The translations under genes and the position numbers were made by a program. A model generated the notes under the pieces. That model did no database searches. It was not told the origin of the DNA and worked only from the letters and a program-made list of their open reading frames with translations. Positions 40,050-50,060 of a DNA stretch of 64,000 nt are shown one piece after another. Source of the stretch: Imbricaverruca yamaguchii. Lineage: Eukaryota; Arthropoda; Thecostraca; Neoverrucidae. Position 1 is the first letter of the stretch, and every line of letters begins with the position of its first letter. Location of the stretch: contig JAOTOL010001453.1 in assembly GCA_034440575.1 (NCBI GenBank), forward strand, positions 1,035,415 to 1,099,414, in the 5' to 3' direction.

Positions 40050-42330
40050 TACCTTATCTTCATATCTTATCTTTGTATAGCTAAATAAAGAGCCAGTTCA
40101 ATTAGTTTGATACCACTTATACTCACATGAATTTTGAAAACTGGGGCTGGAGCAGGACGGCCTTGCCGTCGTTGCTGGCTTCGTCGCCTACAAAATGAGG
40201 CGTCAATACATCGCTTGGCTGTCCGACGTCTGAAGCACCGGAGGCGCTCCTGTCCGTTGTGTCCAGTTCTTGGTTGACACCATCGGTTGCGGCGGGCGCT
40301 GCATGCCACATACGTGGTAGAGGGCGATGCCAAACCAGTTCAATTCTGATGTCTGCTTCATCATGGACTCAACCTGCACAGGCGACACCAGCATCGTGAG
40401 ACCCGGGGTGGGCGTCATTAGTAGCCGTCAGCCGAAGCTAGGAGTGTGGCTAGTTGTGTGAGAAGGAGGCTGACTCGAGTTAGGCTGCATGTGCGCATCG
40501 GCTGGTTGCGCAAGAACTCTGCTCGGCAGAGCGCAGGGGCGGGCATCTAGGCAGGTCCGCCATCATGTGCAGCGATAGGATGTCCACCCTCACACTGCCG
40601 GCCATGTGTCACCGTCTCTGCTGTGTGTCGTGTCGTGTCGCTCGGTTCTGCCCTTTGTAGCCGTTTTTGTTGTTGCCACCGTGACCATAGGCAGGTGTCG
40701 CTCGGTTCTGCCCTTTGTAGCCGTTTCTGTTGTTGCCACCGTCCATAGGCAGGTCCACATCTAGGCACCGTCTCTACTGTGTGTCGTGTCGTGTCGCTCG
40801 GTTCTGCCCTTTGTAGCCGTTTTTGTTGTTGCCACCGTGACCATAGGCAGGTGTCGCTCGGTTCTGCCCTTTATAGCCGTTTTTGTTGTTGCCACCGTCC
40901 ATAGGCAGGTCCACATCTAGGCAGCGATAGGATGTCCACCCTCACACTGCCGGCCATGTGTCACCGTCTCTGCTGTGTGTCGTGTCGTGTCGCTCGGTTC
41001 TGCCCTTTGTAGCCGTTTTTGTTGTTGCCACCGTGACCAGGGGCGGACTGGCGGCGCCTCCTGTGTTGCCCGTTCTGGCGGCACTTTGCATTGGTTTCAT
41101 GCCGCCCGATCCTGCCGTTTTGTTGGCGTGTTTTGCTGCTGCCACTGTGACCACTGACGGGTTGGCGGCGCTCCCTGTGTCGGCCCGTCCTGGTGGCACT
41201 TGACTCTGCCGTCGTATCGCCCGGTCCCACGGTCCTGACAAGCTGCGCCCGTCCTCGCGGCACTTGACACTGCTACCGGCTCTGGTACTGCTATGAAACA
41301 AGTGTGGCGTATGCCATTTCATTGTTGCTCATGAGGCCTATGATCATTGGTTTGAAAGAACGATATGCAAAGTCTCTGCTCCACGAACTTCGATTGTGAT
41401 CCTTCATTCATGCTATGAATTGGAAACAGCACATAAGCCGACTAGGTCAACTACGCGGACGTGTAGGAGTGTTTTGAATCATCCAGATCTAGTTCTGAAC
41501 GCATTGTTAGGGAATGCCGCCAATACATGCCTGACCGCTTTTAGCACCCCATGTCTGACCGCTTTACAATCCATCCGCCGAATGTAACCTCCGAACTAGA
41601 TTGAAATTTTACATACTTTTGGGATGGGTCAACCCCCGCTTACGACTGGCGTGAGCCCACCTCCCCCAATCCATAGGCCTTCCTGTTACATCCAGGCATT
41701 GCTCTCACAAATCGTTTTCTGGAAGTTCCACCCATGTTGCTTTGCTGGTACGGAGGTTCACAGATGCCCCCATAAAAGGAATGTGCCTCTCACGTGCTCC
41801 CTATTGTCCTGTCGATCTTAAAAAAGAAACGATTGTCCCCTTCTTTGCCTCCTATATCAGGGGCACTGCCCATATAGAGGGGTCGAAAGGCCTTTCGGTC
41901 AATTAATTTGGGCATACAGCACCATAAACCCAACGATACATTGTATGTATATTAAAGGACTCGACCCCCCTCCCCACCTTATTCCATCATGGCGACGACC
42001 ACACTTCAGATACGTCCTTACTGCATTTCGCCGCGGTCAGATGCTAATTCTCTGCCACATTTGACCTGTCCTACCTCGCTTTGTACGTTCTTCCTGGTAT
42101 AATATGTGTATAAACGGTATTGGAGTTCCCTTCCGGGACTATCACGCTCTAAGTTTTGCACCTGCACCTATTAAATCATCATTTTATCCCCCGTACTATG
42201 CATACGCTTCGTATATTCGACAGCGTGTTAGCGGCTGGGCCCGAATTAAGTTGTACCGCTGATGACGTCATATAAGGACCTGCGCAGTAGGGATGACGCC
42301 ACCTCGTATATATCGCCTTGGCCAGGCCCA
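40050..42330 (-). repeat. Module M, right copy
   Basis: Inverted counterpart of 3790-5900, with the same GC-rich minisatellite (about 40940-41280) and TGACGTCA near 42260. It contains an extra tandem expansion at 40570-41000. Confidence 0.8.
40570..41000 (-). repeat. Local tandem triplication in right arm
   Basis: The block GTGTCGTGTCG(TGTCG)CTCGG, TTCTGCCCTTTGTAGCCG and TTGTTGTTGCCACCGTG occurs repeatedly (about 40620, 40690, 40780, 40850 and 40980), with CCATAGGCAGGT(G/C)C spacers. The left arm has a single copy (about 5190-5250), so the expansion happened after duplication. Confidence 0.8.
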
Positions 42331-42370
42331 TCAACCAGCCGATATCACCACACGGTGGCAGGCTGGCAAA

Positions 42371-42398
42371 ACCCACACCCACACACACACACACACCC
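42371..42398 (+). repeat. (CA)n microsatellite
   Basis: About 28 bp of CA repeats with two CCC interruptions, between module M and R3 copy c. Confidence 0.9.
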
Positions 42399-42745
42399 AT
42401 GTCATGCACATGCCTTTCTGCGTGTCGGCTCGAATGGCGCAAATGACGTCATCTGGGGTAACCTTTTGGGCCGTTTTAATTGTTTCATGATTTTTAAAAT
42501 GGAAATATTTTCAATTCAACTAACCTTCTAAGTCTTATAGTATAACGTCTGTGCTTTTGGAATCGTGTTGAGCTGTTATTTTATCATACTCAGGCTGCGA
42601 ATTAGGCGACGACCATCACGAATGCAGCGTTTTAGGGGTACACATTTTCTCAAATTCTTAGGTGGCGCAGTTGAGTCATAAATAGCGCAGTTGTTTGCAT
42701 AGCTCCCTCGAAGGTTGTTTGGTCTCGTGTCACACCTTGTGTTAT
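42396..42745 (+). repeat. Repeat R3, copy c, truncated at LINE D
   Basis: Direct repeat of 38535-38965, complete until CACACCTTGTGTT at 42745, where the LINE D leader begins. It lacks roughly the last 80-100 bp of R3. Confidence 0.8.
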
Positions 42746-43161
42746 CAGTCGAGCGCCAGACCTGTGGGCCTTGCGCCAGACGCTGGACGGGACGCACGCA
42801 CGGGCGGACGCAGGAAGCCAGCAAGCAAGAAGAGCAGCAGGAAGGTCCAGGGTTTGAGCTGAAGACAAACCCGTAGCCGCAGAAGAAACAAGACACCAAA
42901 AGCTCCAGGGACCCTAGAGAAGCATTCCTGCGACTCTAGAAGGAAAACCTCCCTCACCATATCCCCGATTTTTCTCCGTCTCCAAACTAGCCTTGACCCC
43001 CCGGAGGAAACCTAACGGTGCGGAGCCCACTGTCTTGGGCCATTGCGGCCGGGGCAGGGACCAGAGAGCGAAAGCTCGGTCCAGGGTGCAACGAATCCGG
43101 GTAGTTTTTTTTCAGTCAGGTGGGACTCTTGCGGGGGGTTGGGACCGAACCCGTAAACGCC

Positions 43162-45093
43162 ATGGCGCCAGGCGCCAGCACCACACAGGGCACCTACCTA
43201 GTATGTGTGTACACGAACACAGGACACATCACACAGGAGTCTTCCTTCACTCTGGAGAGGACACTCCGACACATTCTAAATTCTACGCACTTCACGATCC
43301 ACACGCACACTACCCACATCTTAGTACAAACACAGAGCAGCGCGGATACAAAAACACTCCTGAATACAAACACCTTTAACGGCCAGCGCTGCTCCTTCAC
43401 ACTACACCGCACATTAAGCACCAGTCGGGGCTACATTCACGCCCCAGAGTTGGATAGCGTACCTACCGACAACATCGCCGCACTTTTAGACGCCTCAGCA
43501 CTCAAGGATTCCACAGCCACAGTCAGCCATATCAAACGGGAGGCGCATTCAGGGCACAACCTGATCGTACTGACTTTCGACACACAATACCTGCCATCAC
43601 ACGTACACATACAGAGCAAGGCCTACGAAGTACGCCTCTACGTGCCTCTACCACTACGGTGCCGGTCTTGTCTGCGGTACGGACATGGCGAACGTGCATG
43701 CACGTCGCCATCTCCAAGGTGCAGTCAGTGCGCCGGCCACCACGCGACATCCGACTGCCACTCTTCCGAACGGAAGTGTGCAGGCTGCGCAGGGCCGCAC
43801 CCCGCCACCGACCCAAATTGTCCCAAGTGGGCACAGGAGAGGGAGGTGTGCCGGTATGCGGCAATCCACCGAGTGCCACACGCAACAGCACGACAGCACC
43901 TACGCCACAATACCACTGACCTTCGCACAACCACAACTGCACCTCTCCACACAGCACCTACCACCGGGCGAAGCTACGCAGCCACGCTCTCCACACCTAA
44001 GCCCACGCCCCCTCCAACACCAGCCCCCACCGGTCCTACCATCCCACCAGCAGCCGGCTCCCGGAGCCCGGCACAACTCCCTCCTCAACGCTCCTCCGAC
44101 CCTCGCCTCAACCGCCCCTCCGACCCTCGCCTCAACCGCCCCACCGACCCTCGCCTCACCGCCCCTCCGACCCTCGCCTCAACCTCCCCTCCGACTCCCG
44201 CCCCAACCGTCCCTCCGACCCTCGACTCAACCGCCCCTCCGACCCTTGCCTCAACCGCCCATCCGACCCTCGACTCAACCGCCCCACCGATCCCCGAACT
44301 CCCCGGCCCATTGCCCCTCGACCTCGCCGCTCACCACTCCTTCCCACCCCACCCCACCCAGGACCTGGCCTGCTCCCACATCCTCTCCACTTCGGACCTG
44401 GCCCTTATCCACATCCCCTTCACCCACAACCCGGCCTTCTGCCACACTCATTCCACCGCGAGTCCGGCATCCCACGTCAACCCCACCGAGGAATGGGGCT
44501 GCTTCCCCTCCCACCCCATCTCAGAACCGACAACGTCGCTCCTCCAACACCCAGACCCGGTCTCCATTTCATCCCCCGTTGGCACCCACCCATCCTCCAT
44601 GGGAACTGGCCGTATCCTTTCGCGCCACCGCTTCCAACCGGCCAGGGCCGACCTCACCATCCTGAAGCTTTCCCCCCACTGCCTCCGCCAGGCCCTCGGC
44701 CGCTACCACACCCATCCGGCCGACCCAAACCAAGGCCTAGAATCAAGGCCACCACACCCACCCAGACCAACCTCAAGCCCAAGGCCACCATCTCCTGCCA
44801 AACCGAGCCTCCCACAACCTCCTGCACACATACCCAAACCCACTCGAAAACCACGTCTGAGGCCAGCACTCAGACCGAACCTGCTTCTCCTGCCATGCCC
44901 GTCAAGCCCACAACGCCAGAGCGACCCACCGCGCCTCCCAAGCGCGAATCTCGCCGCCACTCCACTCAATCACCCCCCAGAACCCGTACGACCAGGTCCA
45001 GGCTACCACCACTGCCTGGGACACCTCCCAACACTCTCCGTTCATCGATTCAACCTTTCTCCCCAACTCGACACTGACACTACCCCAGTCTAG
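43162..45093 (+). CDS. LINE D ORF1, gag-like nucleic-acid-binding protein
   Basis: About 643 codons from the ATG in GCCATGGCG; this start is preferred because its context is good and the conserved gag region begins soon after. An RRM-like stretch (VRLYVPLPLRC region) leads into CCHC-type knuckles: CRSCLRYGHGERAC, CSQCAGHHATSDC and CAGCAGPHPATDPNCPKW. An RSYAATL motif follows, then a Pro/Ser/Thr-rich tail. The tail contains a 24 bp DNA repeat (44090-44290) read as SDPRLNRP and, after a one-base loss near 44155, as PPTLASTA, so the true C-terminal frame is doubtful. The protein would coat LINE RNA. The frame is open but the neighbouring ORF2 is broken. Confidence 0.75.
   Translation: MAPGASTTQGTYLVCVYTNTGHITQESSFTLERTLRHILNSTHFTIHTHTTHILVQTQSSADTKTLLNTNTFNGQRCSFTLHRTLSTSRGYIHAPELDSVPTDNIAALLDASALKDSTATVSHIKREAHSGHNLIVLTFDTQYLPSHVHIQSKAYEVRLYVPLPLRCRSCLRYGHGERACTSPSPRCSQCAGHHATSDCHSSERKCAGCAGPHPATDPNCPKWAQEREVCRYAAIHRVPHATARQHLRHNTTDLRTTTTAPLHTAPTTGRSYAATLSTPKPTPPPTPAPTGPTIPPAAGSRSPAQLPPQRSSDPRLNRPSDPRLNRPTDPRLTAPPTLASTSPPTPAPTVPPTLDSTAPPTLASTAHPTLDSTAPPIPELPGPLPLDLAAHHSFPPHPTQDLACSHILSTSDLALIHIPFTHNPAFCHTHSTASPASHVNPTEEWGCFPSHPISEPTTSLLQHPDPVSISSPVGTHPSSMGTGRILSRHRFQPARADLTILKLSPHCLRQALGRYHTHPADPNQGLESRPPHPPRPTSSPRPPSPAKPSLPQPPAHIPKPTRKPRLRPALRPNLLLLPCPSSPQRQSDPPRLPSANLAATPLNHPPEPVRPGPGYHHCLGHLPTLSVHRFNLSPQLDTDTTPV
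44090..44290 (+). repeat. 24 bp coding minisatellite in LINE D ORF1
   Basis: About eight units of CCTCCGACCCTCGCCTCAACC-like sequence (24 bp). One unit near 44155 is 23 bp (CTCACC for CTCAACC), changing the reading frame within the array without making a stop. Confidence 0.85.
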
Positions 45094-45106
45094 GAACACA
45101 GATCTA

Positions 45107-46157
45107 CTAATCGTTCGGCAACGGGACTTTTTCTCCAGTAGAACGTCGGAGGTATTCCAGGCAAATTCATAGAATTTAAATCTGAATTCTTGCAACAAAA
45201 ACCACTACTCGCTGCGCTCCAAGAAACTCACTTTCGAGATTCTGACTCCACTTGGAACAAAATTCCCGATGACACTTGGCACCTAAACAACGTAAACGGC
45301 CCTCATAGGAAATGGGGCGCAGCCATACTCATAGCAAACAGTATACCTCATCGTCGAGTAACGTTAAATACTCCCCTGAATTGCGTAGCAGTCAGCCTCA
45401 AAATTGCACATTGCCAAACCACAGTAATCTCACTATACATTTCGCCGTCAGCTGAAACCCCCACACCACAGGAGCTGAACGACCTGCTGCTTCAGGCCCC
45501 TCCACCAGTTCTCATTATGGGAGACTTTAATGCTAAACACCCCTCATGGGGAAGCGACCAGACAGACACTAGAGGGCACCAAATTCACCAGTTTATTTCG
45601 GACCACAACCTAGTACTTCTTAACACCGGGGCCGCCACCCGCCACAACCCGACCTTATTAGGATCGGACACTTGCATAGACTTAACGTGCTGCACCCCAT
45701 GACTTAGCTCACTATTTGACTGGTCAGTTTCAGACGTTCCCTGGCTGAGCGACCACTATCCAATCACAATTAGGCTCAGCACGGACGCTATCCACCACAC
45801 TAAACTATTCAGACAATCTTGGAATTTAAAAGAGCGGACTGGACTAAATTCGAGGAACAGGTGGACCTCAACCTAGCAACTTCAGATAACAGTAAGATAG
45901 AGACGATCCTAAGGGCCATCAGCTCAGCAGCACAAAATTTAGTCCCAAAAAGTAACAAACCTAGGAAAAAGGCATCTACGCCATGGTGGACCCCGAACTG
46001 TCCAAGGGCAATCGCCGCACGGCGCCGTGCCCAGAAACAATTCAAAAGATGCGTGTGCGAAGCACACCTATCAGCATACAGGCAATCTCAAAAACACTGC
46101 CGGTACACAATTCGAACAGCACGCCAAAACTCTTGGCAGTCTTGCCTCGCAATTCTT
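45107..46157 (+). pseudogene. LINE D ORF2, endonuclease part, broken and truncated
   Basis: Endonuclease motifs are recognisable: Q*NVGGIPGKF (TAG at 45139-45141 where the family has Trp of QWN), ALQETH, IMGDFNAKH and LSDHYPI. Further damage is a TGA at 45700-45702 and a frameshift near 45815. A linker with STPWWTPNC follows and the sequence ends at LINE C. RT is missing. Confidence 0.85.
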
Positions 46158-46288
46158 GATTGATTATTTGGGTTTAAGGGCGCGCCGACTACAAAGTCAT
46201 TTAGCGCCCATAACAGTTAGTTGTTCCAGCCGTCGTTATAGGATGTCCCATGTACTACAAGTATTCTCTTTCCTGGTGCATTTTGATG

Positions 46289-49200
46289 TTAACGACCCGG
46301 ATAAACAGCACAAAACTTTACATCAGATAGGAAGCTGAAGAGCCTTCCAGATTGCACGACCGGTGATTTGTCACCTAAAACTGCTAGAAGGGAGTGGGCG
46401 TGATCAGTCCCAAAATGACGTCTACGCTCCGGCCCAAGCCTCGGGCAGGAAATCAGAACGTGGCTAACTGTCATTACTGCACCACATCTCGGGCACAATG
46501 GTGCATTCTCCCCAGTGAGTAAATGAACATGGGTGGCGTGCGTATGCCCTATACGTAAACGGCAAAGCGTCACCTCGTCTCGCCTTGATCTGCGCGAGGA
46601 TGAGAGCCACTGTCCGAGGGATGGATTGATTAGTCTTAACTTGTTGGAACCAAGCTCGTTCCAACTCGTCTGCCACTTGCTTGCCAGAGAAGCAGAGATC
46701 CCCGAGTAGAAATCTCTGGCAGGGATTGGAAATGATCTGCGCAGGGGGGCCTGTGCTGCTCGCCTAGCAGCGCTGTCCGCTTGCTCATTTCCCGCGACAC
46801 CTACGTGGCTTGGAATCCAGCAGAAGTTCACAGCTTTTCCGGCATGATCTAAGTGAGCCAAGCGACGGAGGATGTCATGTACTAAAGCGTCTGTTGGGTT
46901 AAAACTCTTCAGCGCCAAAAGGCTGCTCAACGAGTCCGATAAAATTACATGATTTTCTACATCCCCAGCCTCTATAAACGCCAGTGCTTTGTCAATTGCC
47001 ACCAGCTCAGCTGTGTACACGGACGCATGTTGCAGTAGAGTAAACGATCTGGTGGCTGTATCGCATACGAAGGTACTTCCAACCCCGGCGTCGGTCTTTG
47101 ATCCATCAGTAAAAGTTTTTTCATGGCTATTATAAAATATCGATATGTGCTCCAAAACACGCGTGCGAAATTCGTCCGGGAGAATATCCCCTTTGCGAAT
47201 GTCGGCCAATGCAAGGTCTATTTTATGGCTTAGTGGCATAAGTCGCCATGGGGGAATGGAAGTCTGCGGGGCGCGTTTCACCTTGCGCACCTCCAATTGA
47301 CTTTCGGAAAAAGGTCTTGAATTCGGGTGCACATGGGTCTATACATACGGGCGCCACCATGTATAAAGACTGATAGGATGCGACGCGAGAACAACGCTTG
47401 ATAAGCTGGATGCTGTGGGAAACTGCGCAGTTTACACGCGTAGCGAATCCCAAGCATCTGTCTCCTGAGGGAAAGTGGTGGCTCATTGATGTCAGCCAGC
47501 AGGCTCGCAATTGGCGAGGTCCGAAATGCCCCAGTCACAATCCTAAGAGCTGCATGATGAACGGTGTCAAGAACACGTTTTCCGGTTTCACAGGCGCCAT
47601 CATAAACAAAGCAAGCATAATCTAGTTTGGAGCGAATGAGAGATCGATAAAGGAGTAGCAGTGTTTGTCTGTCACTTCTGTAAGATGTTCGCGAGACGCA
47701 TTTTAAAATGTTTAGTGATGTAATACATTTATCATGGATAATTCTTAGATGGTCCCGGTAGAGCAGACGGCTGTCCAAATACATTCCCAAAAACTTAAAT
47801 ACAGGGTGTAACTGAATGGGTTCACAATACAGCTGCAGTGTAAGGTCACGGCTGCAACGACGGCGACAAAAATGCATTGCTGCTGTTTTTGCGGTGGATA
47901 ACGTAAAACCATTCATTGTGCTCCACCTCTGGAGATGGTTTGTCGCCAGCTGTAGTTGCCTGGATGAAGTCGATGCTCTTGAAGAAGATGACCAAATGGC
48001 TATATCGTCAACGAACAGAGATCGACCAATACTTGACGGAAGCCCAGCAAAAACGTCATTGATCATGATGGCGAAGAGAGCAACACTTAGCACACCGCCC
48101 TGAAGAATTCCATTTACGAGTGGAAAGCGTGTAGATAGATGGTCACCTCTGCGAACACGAAAGAAACGGTCAGCTAGAAAGTTTTGTAAGAACGTGCCCA
48201 TACGGCCGCGGATTCCACTTCTTTTCAGCTTTAAAAGAATCCCATAGCGCCAGGTCGTATCATACGCCGCTTCAATGTAAAAAAAACACTGCATTAAGAT
48301 GTTGTTTCTGTCTAAAAGCTACACGAATCGAGGTATCCAAAAGTAAGATATGGTCCATGATACTTCTGTTTCTTCTGAAGCCACACTGTTCGTTTGCGAA
48401 AAAATTTGTACTTTCTAAATACCACGTCAGCCTTACGTTTACCATTTTCTCCATCAGTTTTCCGAGGGAGGACGTGAGCGATATGGGTCGGTAATGCGAT
48501 GGATGTAATCCGTTCTTCATGGGTTTTCTGATTGGGACAATGATTGCTTCCCGCCAACCTTCCGGGAAAGCGCCTGCTTCCCATACCCGGTTAAAGGTTG
48601 CCAGCAAAGCTTCCAGTCCCTGGGGAGGAAGTCTCTTTAACATAGCATTGTGAATCTGATCGGGTCCTTCGGCAACAATTCTCAAGGCGCTAATCGCGGA
48701 TGTTAATTCAGTCATGGTAAATGGGTCATTGTAGTCAAGTGATTGTGAAGTTATAAAATCAATAGGATACCTTTCGCAATGCGTCTTAAAATGCAAGAAC
48801 TCCGGATTGGTGCCTCCGCCACGACTACGTTCCGATATAAAACGGCCGATCTCATTCGCGACGTCTGACGGATGAGCAACATCAATGCTCCCAACGCTCA
48901 AGACGGGGAGAGGAACTGAAGAGAACTGACCGGAGATACGCTTGATCTGTGACCAGATCTGTCCTGTGGGTGTGAATTGATTAAGATTACCAATATATGC
49001 TTTCCAAGACGTCCTCTTTGCCTCGAGAATTGTGCGCCGAGCGTGCGCCCTGGCCTTCCGAAATGAAATCAAGTTTTCCGTCGTACTGTGACGGTCGAAA
49101 ATCCTGAATGCACGTCTTCGAGTACGGATAACATTCCGACACTCCTCCGTCCACCACGGCACAGGAGCACGGCGGGGGGTTCTGGATGTCCTAGGCATGC

Positions 49201-50033
49201 ATTCGGTCGCCGTGTCGATGATCAATGATGTAAAATTGTCCACGGAGAGTGGTGGACTAGATTGATTCCGCGTATCGTCTGATAATTTATTTTGTACTAT
49301 TTCCTCAAACTGACGCCAGTTAGCCTTGCTGATATTCCACCGCGGTGGCCTTGTTCCCAAAACAGCAGCGCAGCGAAGCTCCACCAAGATTGGATAGTGG
49401 TCACTACCCATCGGGTCATCATCCACTGACCAAACACAGCGATGACTTAACTGGGGACTACACAGGGTGAAATCTAAAACCGATTTGTTCCCCGAGGGTA
49501 GCGTTATATGTGTGGAAGAACCTGTGTTTAATAAGCACAGCCCTTCGTCGACTAAAAATGCTTCCATATGTCTGCCACGGGAGTTAGAAATGACAGAACC
49601 TAAGAGGGTATGATGAGAGCTAAAATCGCCCAAGAGTAAAACGGGGGGAGGAAGTTCTAGCATAAGACTTCTGAGCTCCGCAGAAGGGAAAGCCACTCCT
49701 GGTGGCAGATAAATTGAGCACAGAGACATAACAATGTGGTGAATGTTAATACGTACGGCTACTGCCTGTAGTAGGTGACTGCAATGCTATTTTAGTAGTA
49801 GGTGTTTCATGGTGCACAGCCAACATTACCCCACCGTGTGCAATAGTATCAATGTTTGTGTTATCTTTACGAAATACAGAATATCCTTTAATTAAACACT
49901 GGGTACCAGCGGAAAGTTTAGTTTCCTGAAGGCCAACAGCAATAGGCCGTCTGTGGTATGAAACCTTCTGCAGGTCAGTAAAATTTGCTCTAAAACCACG
50001 CATGTTCCACTGTAAAACTAAGGGCGATATGAT
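46289..50033 (-). pseudogene. LINE C ORF2: endonuclease, reverse transcriptase, RNase H
   Basis: The endonuclease starts at QWNMRGF (about 50010), with LQETK, LLGDFSSHH (family Asn replaced by Ser) and GSDHYPI. RT follows with YRPISLTSSLGK, motif A read as FFYIEAAYD, QGGVLS, and motif C FVDD. RNase H (47332-46289 frame) keeps FTDGS, YTAEL, LSDSLSS and SHVGVAGNEQADS, the full acidic/His set. A C-terminal C-x2-C...H...C finger (CPRCGAVMTVSHVLISC) is intact. Frame changes lie near 49750, at 48285-48292 (an eight-T run) and near 47300. The first motif A Asp, catalytic in reverse transcriptases, is Tyr here. Confidence 0.9.
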
Positions 50034-50060
50034 AGCGAGTCAAGGTAAAACTAGAAGAGC

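Larger units (their letters stand above)
38535..42330 (-). repeat. Right arm of the large inverted duplication
   Basis: In inverse order to the left arm: R3 copy a (38535-38965), flank (38966-39285), LINE B copy 5 (39290-40048) and module M (40050-42330). It lacks the four insertions in the left arm, so it represents the older layout. Unlike the left arm it has a local triplication at 40570-41000. Arm sequences have diverged visibly, with many substitutions and small indels, so the duplication is not recent. Confidence 0.8.
42746..46157 (+). mobile_element. LINE family D (gag-like ORF1 plus start of ORF2), 3'-truncated
   Basis: Leader from about 42746, ORF1 with zinc knuckles and a Pro-rich tail (43162-45093), and the ORF2 endonuclease (45107-46157). 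It stops inside the endonuclease-RT linker exactly where the 3' tail of LINE C starts. The ORF1 gag type is shared by Jockey- and I-group LINEs of invertebrates; without its RT the group cannot be fixed. Confidence 0.8.

Noticed and set aside
41905..41945. Another copy of the 60 bp 3'-end element (CATACAGCACC)
   Set aside because: The match is limited to a short phrase and the region aligns with module M of the left arm, so it belongs to M.
38535..42745. LTR retrotransposon with R3 as LTR
   Set aside because: No TG...CA termini, primer-binding site, polypurine tract or gag/pol between the copies.
43685..44665. 326-codon Pro-rich open frame
   Set aside because: Overlaps LINE D ORF1 in another frame; the zinc knuckles and gag motifs belong to the 43162 frame, although the true C-terminal frame after 44155 is uncertain.
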